Source of the DNA: Scleroderma bovista
Lineage: Eukaryota; Basidiomycota; Agaricomycetes; Boletales; Sclerodermataceae
DNA: 64,000 nt
Assembly (NCBI GenBank): GCA_037178675.1
Contig: JAYMGJ010000385.1
Span: 62,001-126,000 of the forward strand
Direction: 5' to 3'
Shown here piece by piece: positions 1-11,446 of this stretch. Position numbers and translations under genes: made by a program. Position 1 is the stretch's first letter, and every line of letters starts with the position of its first letter. The notes under the pieces are model-generated. The model had not been told where the DNA came from. It did no database searches and saw nothing but the letters and a program-made list of their open reading frames with translations.

Positions 1-1510
1 GTTGAAAGTGGTTCCAAGGGGTTGATTCAATCGAGCGACGTAGTTGAGCAGATTGGAGTCGCTCCCCGGTTCCTAGGTCACCATGAATCAGTATAACATG
101 CTCTGATATGTCCGGTGAGTCCATGTTGACATCCTCGTCAGTCTGAGTAGCTGTATGTTCACTAATTCTGCCTTGTTGCAACAGGTCGATAACCGCACGA
201 ATGTTTCCGCTCACTGTTGAATTATTGACATCCATCACTCGAGCAGCATAGATGGGGGTCTTTACGAGAGGTATTTGATCCACAGGCTCTGGGTCCTGGA
301 GCATTGACTGGAACTGATGGAAATATTCTGGTCCATAGGAACAGAGATCACGAAGAAACATCCATGCGTTGAATTGATTGCGACGCGAAAGGGACAATGT
401 GTTTGAGCCATCTGAATGAAGACGTATGAGGTCTTGCATTGAGCGCCAAGTGTGAGGTACGTTCTGCCCTTCAACGTGTGGGTTCAGTTCTGATTTCTTC
501 CACAGTTCCTCCAAACACTTCAAGTCATCTGCAGTGACCCCATGAACTAGCAGAAATAGCAACCCAGATGTAAGGTGCTTCAGTGAGTCATTGGATTTCT
601 TTGCAGTGGGGACTTGGTTCTTTAAGTCAATGTCAAAGTTATTGTATGCATATGATGCAAGGAGAGACTGCCCAAGGTTGCGGAGCATCTTTTTGGACTT
701 GATAGATAGTGATCGGACAGCCATGTTGATGGCATCAGTGGAAACGGAAATGCCAAGACGTGCCAATGTATCAATCACTTTGTATGGCACATGTGCAGAT
801 TGGAAAAAAAAGCCAAGGATGCTTTGCAAAGTGTTTGACTTCTGATTAACGCTTTGCATGAGGATACTGCTGATAACTGTTTTTTTCTAGTGTCCATTAG
901 CATAGCTCATCTTCAGTATCATATGAAGGCCAACTGGCACCACCAACCATCATCTTATTTGCTGTGTGGTGTTTCCGTTTATTATCGCCAGCGATCGATT
1001 CTCCTGTAAGTCCACTGATCAACCCTTCAAGATCTATCTCATCCACCTGATCCCAGTAGTCAACTGCATCGCTTTCTACTTCTGGCGTGCCATCTCCATC
1101 CCTGATTGCCTCCTGGGCACGAGTGTCCTTGTCAAGGAATGTGCTGAGCAATTTCCACCACTGTGGTGCGCAATCCTCCATCACCAGTGCCATTTCTTCA
1201 AGACTAAAGTCCTTGAGCTGCTTGGTCGAAGAATTTGATGCCCAAAATGCCAACCACTCTCTGCAGAGGGAAGGCTACAGATCTCACAAAGGTAGGTATG
1301 TTTAGTAATATCACAGGAGTATCGAACAACATTATCCCGGGTCACCGGATGCCACAGGAAGACATCGAGTACATCTGTGGCATGTGCAAGAAGGTTGTTG
1401 TCAAGATTGTGATCTTCATATTGTCTTGAGGTAAGTAAAGTAAGAATAAACTCAGTGGCTGTGAGCTGACAGCCTTCAAGGGCTTCAAGGATGGGAGTGA
1501 GTGGAGGCAT
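1..1510 (-). CDS. DUF6589-domain protein, 3' end outside window, one apparent frameshift
   Basis: The protein matches my memory of the DUF6589 family, which is abundant in Agaricomycetes and probably transposon-derived; its biochemical role is not established. From the ATG at 1510 the N-terminal segment reads LTATEFILTLL and WHFGHQ. The next segment (STKQLKDFSLEEMA) is open to about 950. After an intron (donor gtggtgcc, acceptor aaaacag near 870) the protein continues with NQKSNTLQSILGFFFQ, LLVHGVTADDLKCLEELW and MDVNNSTVSGNIR, and runs off the left edge at LIHGDLGTGERL, a family landmark. Odd: near 1244-1247 (AAAA on the plus strand, TTTT in the mRNA) the frame changes by one base with no credible intron, so the copy is either broken or mis-sequenced. 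The start is approximate because family N-termini vary. Confidence 0.72.
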
Positions 1511-1573
1511 GGATAACCGTTACCGTCACAGGTCACAGGTACGGGTACAATATTCCCTTCTAAGCACCACACG

Positions 1574-1803
1574 TTTAGATTCTAGTGAGGGTGACAATGA
1601 TACGCGCAGACCTGTGCCCACAAGGGGTGTCCACGATTGGCTACAGCTGGACACATCATTGCGCAAATGAGCAGTCAGGCTATGAGCCATAGTATCTTCT
1701 AAGTGAGTATAACCATCTAGTGATCCATCCTCATTAGCATCACACATTTAGCATCACACATTTAGATTCCGGTGAGGGCGACAATGGTATACACAGACCT
1801 GTG
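1574..1803. repeat. short direct repeat pair upstream of the DUF6589 gene
   Basis: Two diverged copies of a ~48 bp segment lie at about 1574-1621 and 1751-1804. Both share ttagattc, gtgagggygacaatg and cagacctgtgcc. A further segment at 1625-1700 (ggctacagctggacacat .. gagcagtcaggctatgag) recurs in direct orientation at 4095-4160. The copies bracket a gene-poor 2.4 kb stretch. Nature unknown; they look like pieces of dispersed repeats. Confidence 0.55.
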
Positions 1804-2285
1804 CCTGGTCAACCGCAATGCAGATACTTTGGGCATTTGTGATCACTCTGGCATCCATGATCGGTGTCACGCACCAAATGTGTTTGGTACTGTGGACATG
1901 GAGAAAGTTAGCCGATGAAATTAATGCAAAGAACGCACCCAAGATCTGTTGAAATATTGTCCCGACTTGAGGGATACAGACAGCCCTCGCAATCCATATC
2001 ACGCAAAGTCAAGACTATCCTTATGCGAAGAATGAATACAAGCTCGTTGTAGCCATCTATCGCACAAGAATGACTATCCTGGAGCAAGAGATGAATGCCA
2101 TCGTCTGGCAGTCATCCCTCGCACGAGAACCGCCAAGAAGCAGAAGAAACGATAGAGAAATGAAGGAGAAAAGGAAGAATCATTTTTAGTGCCCAAATGT
2201 CAAATTTAGGCGCCCAGTGCCAGCATTCCGATATTTTGAATAGCTCTGCCATTTTTGAAGCTATCAATCATGTGACTATACCATC

Positions 2286-2783
2286 ATGGAGCCTAGACCA
2301 TGGTCTATCTGCCTGTCAAGTTCCGACGTAAATCTGTTTATTTCCCACAGAGATATTCCACCCGCAATCCAGACACCCACTTCATCACTCACTATGGAGT
2401 CCGCATTTTCTCTGGAACGTTTCTCTGCTATTGCAGCAGACCTCAACTATGTCCTGCTCTTGGGACAGCCTATCCCTGAGCTCCTGTGTACTGTCTGGTA
2501 CATATCTTGCCAGCCTGCTCCCCCAGTCCCTCTCATTCTCGGTCAGCGCGTTCTCCTCGTCAGTCCTGCGTCGCGCACATACTTTGGTCATCTCAAGTCT
2601 ATCGTTAGACTTGAAAATTCATACCTGGTCATCTCTGTGTCTCCTGAGTCCTCTGCATATGGTCCTTTTATCCCAGAGTTCTGTCACATCCATCTCCCTC
2701 TATCATTCATCTCGCTTCCCTGGACATGTCGAATCCGCTATTCACATTTCACTTCCCTGCTATCCCGCAACAAACACAAATGA
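2286..2783 (+). CDS. unrecognised ORF in repeat-rich region
   Basis: An uninterrupted 165-codon reading frame with an ATG start. I do not recognise the protein. It is rich in Ser, Pro and Leu, has no clear signal peptide or catalytic motif, and has no visible introns, which is unusual for genes in this window. It sits between two copies of a dispersed repeat and upstream of an LTR-like promoter and polyadenylation block. It could be a fragment of a retroelement or a chance frame in C-rich DNA. Confidence 0.2.
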   Translation: MEPRPWSICLSSSDVNLFISHRDIPPAIQTPTSSLTMESAFSLERFSAIAADLNYVLLLGQPIPELLCTVWYISCQPAPPVPLILGQRVLLVSPASRTYFGHLKSIVRLENSYLVISVSPESSAYGPFIPEFCHIHLPLSFISLPWTCRIRYSHFTSLLSRNKHK

Positions 2784-3529
2784 AACAGTGCTCTAGAACC
2801 CTTCTTAAGAGCCCTAATAGAGTACAGAACCTTCCCCTTACTGCTCAAGGGAAGACTGCACTTCGGGAGCACCAAATTTCGCATTTTTGCTCTACAGAAG
2901 CTCAATCCAAGGGATTTGTGACACTCTGTGACCAGCTGTGACTCTACTTGTCATTCCAGGCCCCCTGACACTGCTCTTCTTGTCGGATCAATTCTTTTAT
3001 TATCCCCCAGCCACTCCCATCAGTGGCACTGCTTCAGAAGCTCATCTCCAGATCTAAAGTTCAATAAATCATAGGTTGTGCTTCCCTTCTTTCTGAGTCA
3101 CACAGAGTCACTCTGACTCACTCTGACTCACTCTGCTGTGCATTATTCATCCCCTCTTGGCATTACTAATCCCCATTACTCCCCTTACCAATCACTTACC
3201 AATCATCCTTCAAATCATGCTTATCATGCTGCTTATCAATTCATGACTCATGCCCCTATGATTCATATGCATTATGTCATCGCATATGCTCATTTAGCTT
3301 CGATCTACTCATCCCATGCTTTCCCCCCCTCTCTTTTGGGCCCCATGCAATGATTTTTCCATATTCTTGGTTATGCACCCCTTTTTACCTATGTTTTTGC
3401 TCTTTCCCTTGGCTCAGCAGCTTGTTCAGGCTCTCCCCATTGATGACTCAGCCTGATTACACTGCTTATCAATCGCTTACCAATCTCTTACCAAGCACTT
3501 AGTCATTTGTGCTTACAGGGCCACAGCCC

Positions 3530-3600
3530 CTCCTGTATATAAACCAGCAGCCAAAGGCTGCAAGGAAGTGTCTGCTTCCCCCTCAATAAAGCGACCACAT
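3530..3600 (+). promoter_or_regulatory. LTR-like TATA box plus AATAAA block
   Basis: TATATAAA at about 3536 is followed ~50 bp later by CAATAAAG. This is the compact promoter plus poly(A) signal arrangement found in long terminal repeats. The surrounding 2,900-3,740 is CT-rich with repeats of gactcac and catgcttatcatg and has no coding frame. I could not find a matching second LTR or a primer-binding site, so this is at best a solo LTR or decayed relic. Confidence 0.3.
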
Positions 3601-4378
3601 TCACTCTCCCCCTCTGTCTATAAGCTCCCTCTCTGTCTTTGGACTTGTAGGTCACTCAGTGCTGGCCTAAAGCTCCTATATTGCTGTTTATCAGATATAT
3701 CTTGTATCTGATCATTTCTCTAGGCTCAAGCGCAGTCTAGCATCTCTGTCCACTCCATCCCATCACTGTCCATCGCATTCTTGAAGCAGGAACTGTCCCC
3801 TTGCTTCCCTGTTGCTCCATCACTGCTGTTACACCCCTGTCATCAATCTATCATCACTCTTCAATCCCAGGACTCTTCCTAACCACTGTGGTAGGCTGAA
3901 GAGGAGTCAATACCATCCCCAGTTGCATCTATTCCCCATCAGAAGCCCTTCCCTTCCCTCCTGCATCCTGCCTGAAGGCGTGCAGCACATCCCCCTGAGG
4001 AGATTAAATACCAGAAACACAAAGGAAGACCACCACTCGCATATTGCTGTCATTTGGTGTTGGTTGTTGGTTGTTCTGACCTCTTCCCTCACTTAGGCGC
4101 ACATCGGCTACAGCTGGACACATTGTGCAAACAAGCAGTCAGACTATGAGTCATAGATAATGAGGGAACAGGTGATTGATTTGGTGGGAGTGATGGCGGC
4201 GCTGCCATGTGTACTATGAATGGATACCGAAGTGGGAAACCAGCCGTCTGGTTGCCCCTGTATACCACATTAAAATAAAATAATACATTCAAACCTTAAA
4301 TCTATGTGTATTTTTCTGAACTCCATTCATTCAGCCACTGTGGCTGACATTGTTTACAAATGTTTTCTTGCAGCCGTC

Positions 4379-4497
4379 GCTGTGAGTGTGAGGGGATTAA
4401 GGTTATGCTGGGTTTGAATTGTCCACATGTGATTATATAATCGTCCATTCACTCAGAATTTCACTAAGTCTCACAATTAGCCCCTCACACTCACAGC
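4379..4497. mobile_element. small MITE-like hairpin element
   Basis: A 17 bp perfect inverted repeat, GCTGTGAGTGTGAGGGG at 4379-4395 and its reverse complement at 4481-4497, bounds a 119 bp AT-rich non-coding core. Such short TIR-bounded units are typical of MITEs. No clear target-site duplication is visible in the flanks. Confidence 0.5.
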
Positions 4498-4499
4498 AG

Positions 4500-5399
4500 A
4501 GGTTGTGAAGGAGCCTGCATTCACCCATGCTTTATAGGAACTCTTTATCCGAAAACCACCTTTTCATGAAATACAAACTATTACCGACATCATGCATTGC
4601 ATCATGAGTGATCCACCAAGCAGGCCGAGTGATGAATCTACTTGTTCTCGCCTGATAGATGAATGGTGGGGAATATGTACTTCATGTTGGAGTAGTTCTC
4701 CGTCAGAACATCCTGACATTGCAGATTTCCTTGACATGCTCAATAAACAATGAGGAATGACTATAGTACTTGTATATGTACTATCCCACATGTACATGTA
4801 CAGTTGCAGACACCCAAACTCAACAAATTTGTTTGTGGGGCGAGTTTTTAGTGGCAAACCAAGGCCAGATCTGGATTCAGGGAGGTGAAAAACATCAAAA
4901 AAAATACACTCCAAATCTTATGTATCCACGTGGCAGTGTTTTTGATCTGCCATTTTTTTTAAGTTTTGAAGAACACTAATCAACACCATTTTCAATAATG
5001 TGGGAGCCTGGTTGTTTTGAGCAATGGTTCAACTTCATTGCGAATGAGGCAAAGCCAAGATTCCTCTTCTCCGAAAGGAATTCGATCTGGTTTGGTGAGT
5101 ATACCAGTGACAAGAAGAGACCACCTGAAGTTGATGTAAGATCTGCAAGTTCCTTTCCACTTACCTCTAATGACATCTGTGGCCTAGTGGCAGTGACGCT
5201 GATTGTCTAGTCACTGAGCCTTTCTGAGTGCCAAGTGCTGAGCCTCAGCTTCTTAGGATGTTGCATAGCAGATGAGTCTCCCTGGGCAGAAGCAATCACC
5301 CTTTCTCGACTTATTGTCACTGATTTCAGTAATCTCATGGGAGATCAATACTTAGCTTGATGTTCTTATATCATTGGGCGTTCATTTTCTTGCTGTGTT
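4500..5399. other. intergenic, no supported gene; contains HET-unit flank repeat
   Basis: No coding region I can support. From about 5,200 (gattgtctagtcactgagcct .. gagcctcagc) to 5,380 the sequence is a diverged copy of blocks that also lie near 51,850 and 59,560. The segment ending in attgggcgttca is also found upstream of HET copy 3. It is the 5' part of the duplicated HET unit. Confidence 0.5.
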
Positions 5400-5707
5400 G
5401 TGGCGAAGCTTTGCGGCTAGACAGCACGTGTTATCCTGTGCGGCAGTGCCTTTACCACCACCGATCCTCTTCACCGCGTTGAGGCCGCTGTGAGTGTTAT
5501 TCCTGTGCCACCATTCTGCCTCCCTCAAGTATATAAGACGTTGACAAACCAAAGTGAACTAACCTGACTCGAGTCTATCACCACAACTACATACACACAT
5601 CTACCGTTCCAATCAAGCCACCGTGTCCGATCTTCTAATTCAGTTAGAGGTATGGATCCCATCCACAGTGGATGATCATGTCGAGACTGATGGCACAATT
5701 GTGCAGC
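5400..5707 (+). promoter_or_regulatory. conserved promoter and 5' UTR intron of HET copy 1
   Basis: The block ggcgaagctttgcggctag, followed by the palindromic E-box CACGTG (5425-5430) in the context cacgtgttatcctgtg, is conserved upstream of all three HET genes, 257-283 bp before each start codon. A 57 bp 5' UTR intron (gtatgg..gtgcag, about 5650-5706) ends one base before the ATG in all copies. CACGTG is the usual site of bHLH regulators, so co-regulation of the three genes is plausible, but that is inference. Confidence 0.6.
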
Positions 5708-8182
5708 ATGCGCCTGATCAATGTAAAAGCTTTTCTTGAGAGGGAGAGTTCGATTGGAAAGAGCAATCCAGGGGGTCGTCGAGCCAAAGTTCTCGAGTTC
5801 TGCGATGATGAAACGACTGAGTATGCGATTCTATCCCATCGGTGGATGAAGGAAGTGGAGGAAGTGGACTACCGCGAGATGGTCAAGCTCGCAAAGATGG
5901 CCGAGGAGAGAGACGAGATTCGCCAGCGTCATGGCTACCAAAAGATCCTTCAGAGCTGCAAGCAGGCTCAAAAGGACGGATATGAGTGGTTGTGGGTCGA
6001 CACTTGCTGTATCGACAAGCGAAGCAGCGCAGAGCTATCCGAGGCCATCAATTCCATGTATCGGTGGTATGAAAACGCCAAGGTATGCTATGCATACCTC
6101 CACGACGTCCCCGCTTCATCCTTGCCCACTGCGATCGACAAGAGATATGCCAAGTTCAAAGGCTGGCCGGAGTGGTTCTCGCGTGGGTGGACGCTACAAG
6201 AGCTCATAGCCCCAAGCAACGTCCAGTTCTTCAACGAGGGTTGGCGAAGCATAGGAGACAAAAAGACGCTTGCACCTATCTTACGAAAAATTACTGGCAT
6301 TCCGGAGCGTATATTGACAGATGGACTTCGCGGAAACCGTCCGTGTGTTGCTCAAATCATGTCGTGGGCGGCCAGTCGGAAGACGACGCGAGTCGAGGAC
6401 AGAGCTTATTCGCTGATGGGTCTGCTGGACGTGAATATGCCGATGCTGTATGGAGAGGGGAAGAAAGCATTTCATCGTCTGCAGCTGGAGATCATCCGCG
6501 CATCGAATGACCAAAGCGTCTTTGCGTGGTATTCAGGAAAGGACCAGCCTGGCAGTATCCTCGCGGATGACCCGAGCGACTTCCTTGTTTGTGGTGCAAT
6601 GGAGCTGATGGATCACAACGAATTCATCCAATCTCTCAAGTACGTCCCAGAAGGAGACATCGAGGACCGACTCAGCTCATTCCCGGTCACGAATCGCGGC
6701 ATCCAAATTTGGATGCTCCTCCGTCCCTGTCACGGCTCTCGCTCAGTCTTCCAAGCCCAGCTGCCATGCCGCCGTCGTCCATCGGATCCACCAGTGGCCA
6801 TCACTTTGGCTTTGTGGGAATCCAATTACTACAGGTGTCCATACGCTCAGATCCCAGAGGGACCACCACAATTGTGTCAAGTCTATCTCGGATACTGGCA
6901 AGACCCGCTGCATCGCAACACCACATTCAAAGTCGATGATAGCATTCTCACTGAGAATGGTTTCACTTGCTGCGGCGCGTACCCGGAGGAATTCACGGGA
7001 AACACGCTCACGCTGACCCGCACCGATCCCCTTTGCGTCAAAGTCTATTTTGATAGTCAAGCTAAGCATCGCTTTTCGGTGGGCTTTGGACAATGGATTG
7101 GCAAGGACTGGATACATGTCGGTTTTGTCGAGTCTAACATTATTGAGCCACCCCCATGGGAGTTCTATACCTCTGATGAATACCGTGAAATGTTGGTCGA
7201 CACACCAGAGCATGCACAGGCCATGAGTGAGGCGCGCTCTGGCTCTGAAGGCTATGGTCAGATCTGTGTTATGCAGACCCGTCTCCCTCAAACAACCAGG
7301 GTCCTTCAGGTTTCCTCCATCACGTGGAACAGCTCGAGGGTGTGTGGAGTTAAGCTTGGGGTATTTGATGATCCCAGTTTCTGTGATGTATCAGGTGAAT
7401 GGACAGCCCTTGATGTTGATGTGGGTAGATTTTTTGCGTGTCTCATTGGCACTGATATCACCATTTATTTAGGGAACAGACGATCCCGGTTGTGACTGGC
7501 GGGGTCTCATGATACTTGGTCGGCAGACGAAGTACGATAACTATGAAATACCTGGGGTGCCCGGTAATTTCTCGCCTGCACCTGCTGGTATCGAAGTGAG
7601 TAATCATGCCTTTCATACGGTGTTTGAGCCTTACGAGGACAGCTGGGGGACTATGGTCACTTTACGGACTCCAATGAATTCTCTCGCGAAGGAAACCTCA
7701 TTTCTGACCTTGAGTTGCTTTCTTTAATGGCGGACATCACCCCAATCCAGTGCAAAATATCTCCCATGGATCGTGTGCCGGCCTGGAATCGGACTGGCAG
7801 CCGAGGTGACTTCCCTTTATACAAACCACTGATGCTGTCACTTCCAAGTAACGACGACCTCAAATCATTGTTGGCTTCGTTCTCTACTCGACTCACCAAC
7901 AGATACCTCGTCACCAGGGTCATACTCTGTCCTCCTGATCCTGACCGGCCCAGCTCAAACATCACAACATCTTTGTACAGTGTTGCAAAGCCACTTGTTT
8001 GGCACCGAAATGAAAGCACTAGTTCTGTGGCAGAAAAGCGGTCGAGCAACGAGTCGGAAGCTGAGACGGAGAATGACCAAAGTGACGAATCGGAGGCTGA
8101 GACAGAGGATGACCAAAGTGACGAGGAAGATGACCAAGCGACGGGGGTTAATGCTGTAGATGCTGAGATCTTGCAGTTGTGA
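5708..8182 (+). CDS. HET-domain protein, copy 1
   Basis: Encodes a ~791-residue HET (heterokaryon incompatibility, PF06985-type) protein. Family members act in non-self recognition and programmed cell death in the cytoplasm. Three exons fit with frame preserved: 5708-7420, 7473-7595 and 7643-8182. HET motifs: YAILSHRW near residue 39, WLWVDTCCIDK near 95, FSRGWTLQELIAP near 157 and VEDRAYSLMGLLDVN near 229. The rest, about residues 275-720, is an unrecognised region with no NACHT, ankyrin or WD repeats. The C-terminus has acidic repeats (ESEAETENDQSDE). I chose the ATG at 5708 because a conserved 5' UTR intron ends just before it in all three paralogs; the upstream in-frame ATG lies inside that intron. 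Exon 3 is intact. Closest relative here is copy 3. The gene appears functional. Confidence 0.88.
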
Positions 8183-9340
8183 AGCGTCGTTTTCTTCGTT
8201 GGTTGTTCTCTGGCCATCTGTTCGTCCATCCTTACTATGAATTCTTTCATGCATCCTTTCCAAGTATTGCACTCTCTGGAGTGAAGCAAGGAACATGATG
8301 ACCATACATACATGAACTTATGTGAATAGCAAAGGAATCAATCAAACCCAAGACAGCACAGCTGAGAGTGGGTGTGGAAGGCCAGGGGTCATGGAGTGCG
8401 ACGGCCGAAATGCCGAAAAAGGGGAAGGATTGCCACGTGGGACTCGGAGCCACAAAGGCCTCCCATGTCTTGCAACACCACTCAAGTCTCCTCGCTTGAA
8501 GAGCTCCATGTGCATGGTCCATTGGACTCTAGAAGTGGATCCGAGAGACTTACGGTTGTACCGTCCTAGACAGACCAACACTCGATGGAAGACAGTCGTT
8601 CCCTCTCCAGTCTGCTTTCGTTGACACTGTGACACACCTGTCAGTGGAGTTGAATTATTCATCTCAACGTATCCCCCTGCTCCCGTGTATGCCAATGCAG
8701 TCTCAGAGATGCGGTGGGAGGTTTCCATTTGAGGTGGGTAAAGAAATGCACTGCTCAGGGGCCAGGGATACCACTTCTCAACTCATGCAATGTATCTTCC
8801 CGTGCGCTTCTACTCCAGTCCTCCATTCTCTCTTCGCAGGCGCATTCCAAGCCCTTCGAGGGCTGTAGTTGAGCGGGGTCAGGACTCCGAGAGCAACGAG
8901 TGTCAACTGCCGTTCCATCCAGATATGTGCTCGATCCACAGTCGCAGTACACTGTTCTGAAATATATCTGTAGGATGCACCAAACACTGTCCCTGCAACC
9001 TTTGGGTTTTGGGAGCTGAAGTCGAACAATGTCTTTATTGAAGTCTACCAGAGCCGTCTGACTGGGGAGATCAACAAGAGACAGAGTCTGGAGCCGAAGG
9101 ATGGTACAAGTACTGTTTGTGAGCGCCGCCACCGCCTGTTCACGTGAGCCACTCAACTTCATTTGGTGTTAACGAGGGCATCCAGCCAGCAACCGTTACA
9201 CTGTCAATGTCCCGTGATAGGTACTCTTCTTTCTTTGTAAATGTTATTCCTTATGTCGCCCCACAGATCTCCAAATGTCTTTTTAACTCGGCACATTTAG
9301 TCTCCTGAAAAGTAGTGCAGCTCTAGTAGTCCAATCAGCA
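8183..9340. other. downstream flank of HET copy 1, no supported gene
   Basis: The stretch 8,186-8,640 is similar to the region after HET copy 3 (58,960-59,420), including the phrase ccgtcctagacagaccaac near 8,563, so it belongs to the duplicated unit. A minus-strand frame at 8755-9162 (135 codons) has no recognisable homology or paralog, and I do not call it a gene. Confidence 0.45.
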
Positions 9341-10711
9341 TATATGCCGAAAATCTCATTATTGTGGACCTACAAAGGGTTCATCCATAGCACCTACAGT
9401 CCCTATCCAGATGTCATCAAGACCTTTTGGACCATTCTTTCATCCATCAAGTGGATCCTGTCAGCAAGTGTTCTGATCAGCTGTAATCATGTGTTGCACC
9501 TTGCGGTAATTAACAGAGATGGATGCCTCTTGACCAGTTACCACCACCTTCCCCTTTTGGAAAGCCCTCCCCCCCACCCAAACACCAGTGCTCGTCACTT
9601 GAACCCTGCCCCATTCTCCTCTCTGAGATAGGAAAGGTCTACCATGCCTTTCCCAAAGGTACCTTTCGAGCCTGCTTCGCTCCTCCTGCTGTCCCCCGCT
9701 CTGTTCTCCAACACCTTGCTGCCCACCCACAGACCTGGACCTGGACGACCAAGGCTGGCCCCAGTGCTGGCAAATCCTTCCCCGTCCCCACCATCCTGAT
9801 AGTTTGCAGAAAGGACAGCCCAAAAGCCATCCAGTGGCTTGTCTCCATCTTCCACTCTTTCAAGTCCCAGTTAACCACCCAGGCCCTCCACCCAGAGACT
9901 GGAAAAGTCCTTTGGGGCTATGTCCAACTCTACCAAAACAACATGCTGATGCACCTCCGTGCTCAGCAGGCCTGATCGGTGCCCCCTCCCTCTGCCTCTG
10001 CTTTTGCAGTCAGAACCCAGCCTGGTTGCACCCCCCCTCCCCCCAGTGCAACCGTTGTGGAGATCCATGTGGAGTTAGTGGCCCTGCGTCGTGAATTTGA
10101 AGCCTTCTGTTCCAAACATGAGGCTTCTTCTAACCCCCCCTCTCAGCTGCTGGCCACCTCTTTGGTACCAGCCCACTCACCCACCCCCCCCTCCCCCACC
10201 TCATCTGAATGCTCCGCAGAGGAGGGAACTGCCCACCCTGGCCATCCATGGCTACAGCAGGTCATTGACCACCCTCAATGCCCCAACTTCATCAAGCAAA
10301 TCGACTCCTCTGTGGTCCCCATATCCACTTCCACCTTACCGGACAATGTTACCAGGTCCCTTCTAGTTGAATTTGCTAACAGTCATGTCAGGAAATCCTT
10401 AGGTTTCGACTCTAATGGTGATCTTTATGTCTCTGATAGTCCTTCTGCTTCATCCATGGTAGCCATTGTCCGTTTACCTTCATTACCTTCTCACCCCATG
10501 TAGGCTCTTTGGCCTTTTACCCCTTGTTCTCCAACAACACCAGATGACCTTTCATTTGGACTTTGAGGGCTCACACCCCATCTTGATATTACAGTTTTCA
10601 ACCTTAGTTACCTACTGTCCTGTGGCTCGACAGATGGGCAGGTCTACCATAGGGCTTCGCCCTGAGGACCATAAACAAGGATTTGAAAAAAAAAAAAAAA
10701 AAAAAAAAAAC
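9341..10711 (+). mobile_element. poly(A)-ended insertion, possible retroposon
   Basis: The plus strand holds proline-rich frames (9523-9975 and 9979-10503) in C-rich DNA and ends in a run of 25 A (10686-10710). Immediately beyond, a protein-kinase relic on the minus strand is cut off. A genomic poly(A) tract abutting an interrupted gene is the signature of a non-LTR retroposon or processed insertion. I recognise no reverse transcriptase or endonuclease, so the insert would be 5'-truncated or non-autonomous. The left boundary is not determined and no target-site duplication was found. Confidence 0.35.
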
Positions 10712-11278
10712 AGAGACCTGTTGCGGCTTATATTGATCGTTCCAGATGATGACATTCACACCTTTCAAATCTCTGTGAAATATTGGGTCCAACATATGAC
10801 CATGCAGGTAGAGCAACCCATTTGCGATATCCATAAGCTGTTGAAGTGGATTGCATTACTAGAAAATCCGTAGTCCCATTAGACTCACAAGAGGGCGAGG
10901 ATCATTCTCTTTATTTTGCACGTATGTATATGCATCACTCATCTCCAACCAGTCGGATGCTCTATTGATATTGTGGAACCAAACTCGGTGGAGATGCCAA
11001 GCATGCAAACAACATTTTCATGGCGTATTTTGGACCATAAATGTACCTCCCGGAGGATGCGCTAAATGGAAAGGTCAACCCATAGCGTTGTTTGAGGACC
11101 GACAACTACATGTTCTCACTGCTATCTTCGCTCCATCTCGACGCAGGATACCTCGGTGCACCCAAGCTGTACCCCTACTAGGCAGAGGGTTCTTTCCGAG
11201 ATCAATTTGACCATTGAGATTGATAGCGTATCGAGACGCTCTGGCAGAAAGTTCCTTTAGTACGGCGAATAAATCCAT
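10712..11278 (-). pseudogene. truncated TKL-type protein kinase relic
   Basis: On the minus strand, kinase pieces appear in the right order. The N-lobe glycine-loop region (GQIDLGKNP .. HRGILRRDG) lies around 11,200. LWSKIRHENVV lies around 11,030, DPRPLV near 10,890, and then DIANGLLYLHG and the catalytic loop FHRDLKGVN near 10,770. Right after IIWNDQ the homology stops at the poly(A) tract at 10,711, so the DFG and C-lobe are missing. This resembles the expanded tyrosine-kinase-like kinases of mushrooms. The N-lobe segment contains stops or frame changes unless several introns are invoked. It is almost certainly non-functional. Confidence 0.6.
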
Positions 11279-11446
11279 CTTGTATTACGGAACCAGCTCA
11301 GATGGTAAGATTGGTCAACAACCAATAGGCTGAGTGAGTCGTGTCGGATTCAAGCGCCTTTCGTGGCCCACGAGCCTCATGAGGTGCACATGGAACCGGA
11401 GCTGGGTTGTGCACACTGTACAATTTGAAAGTCCGATTACACACAA

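Noticed and set aside
6743..7291. Long minus-strand frame opposite HET copy 1
   Set aside because: It is the antisense shadow of a well supported coding exon; equivalent frames are not kept intact opposite the other copies.
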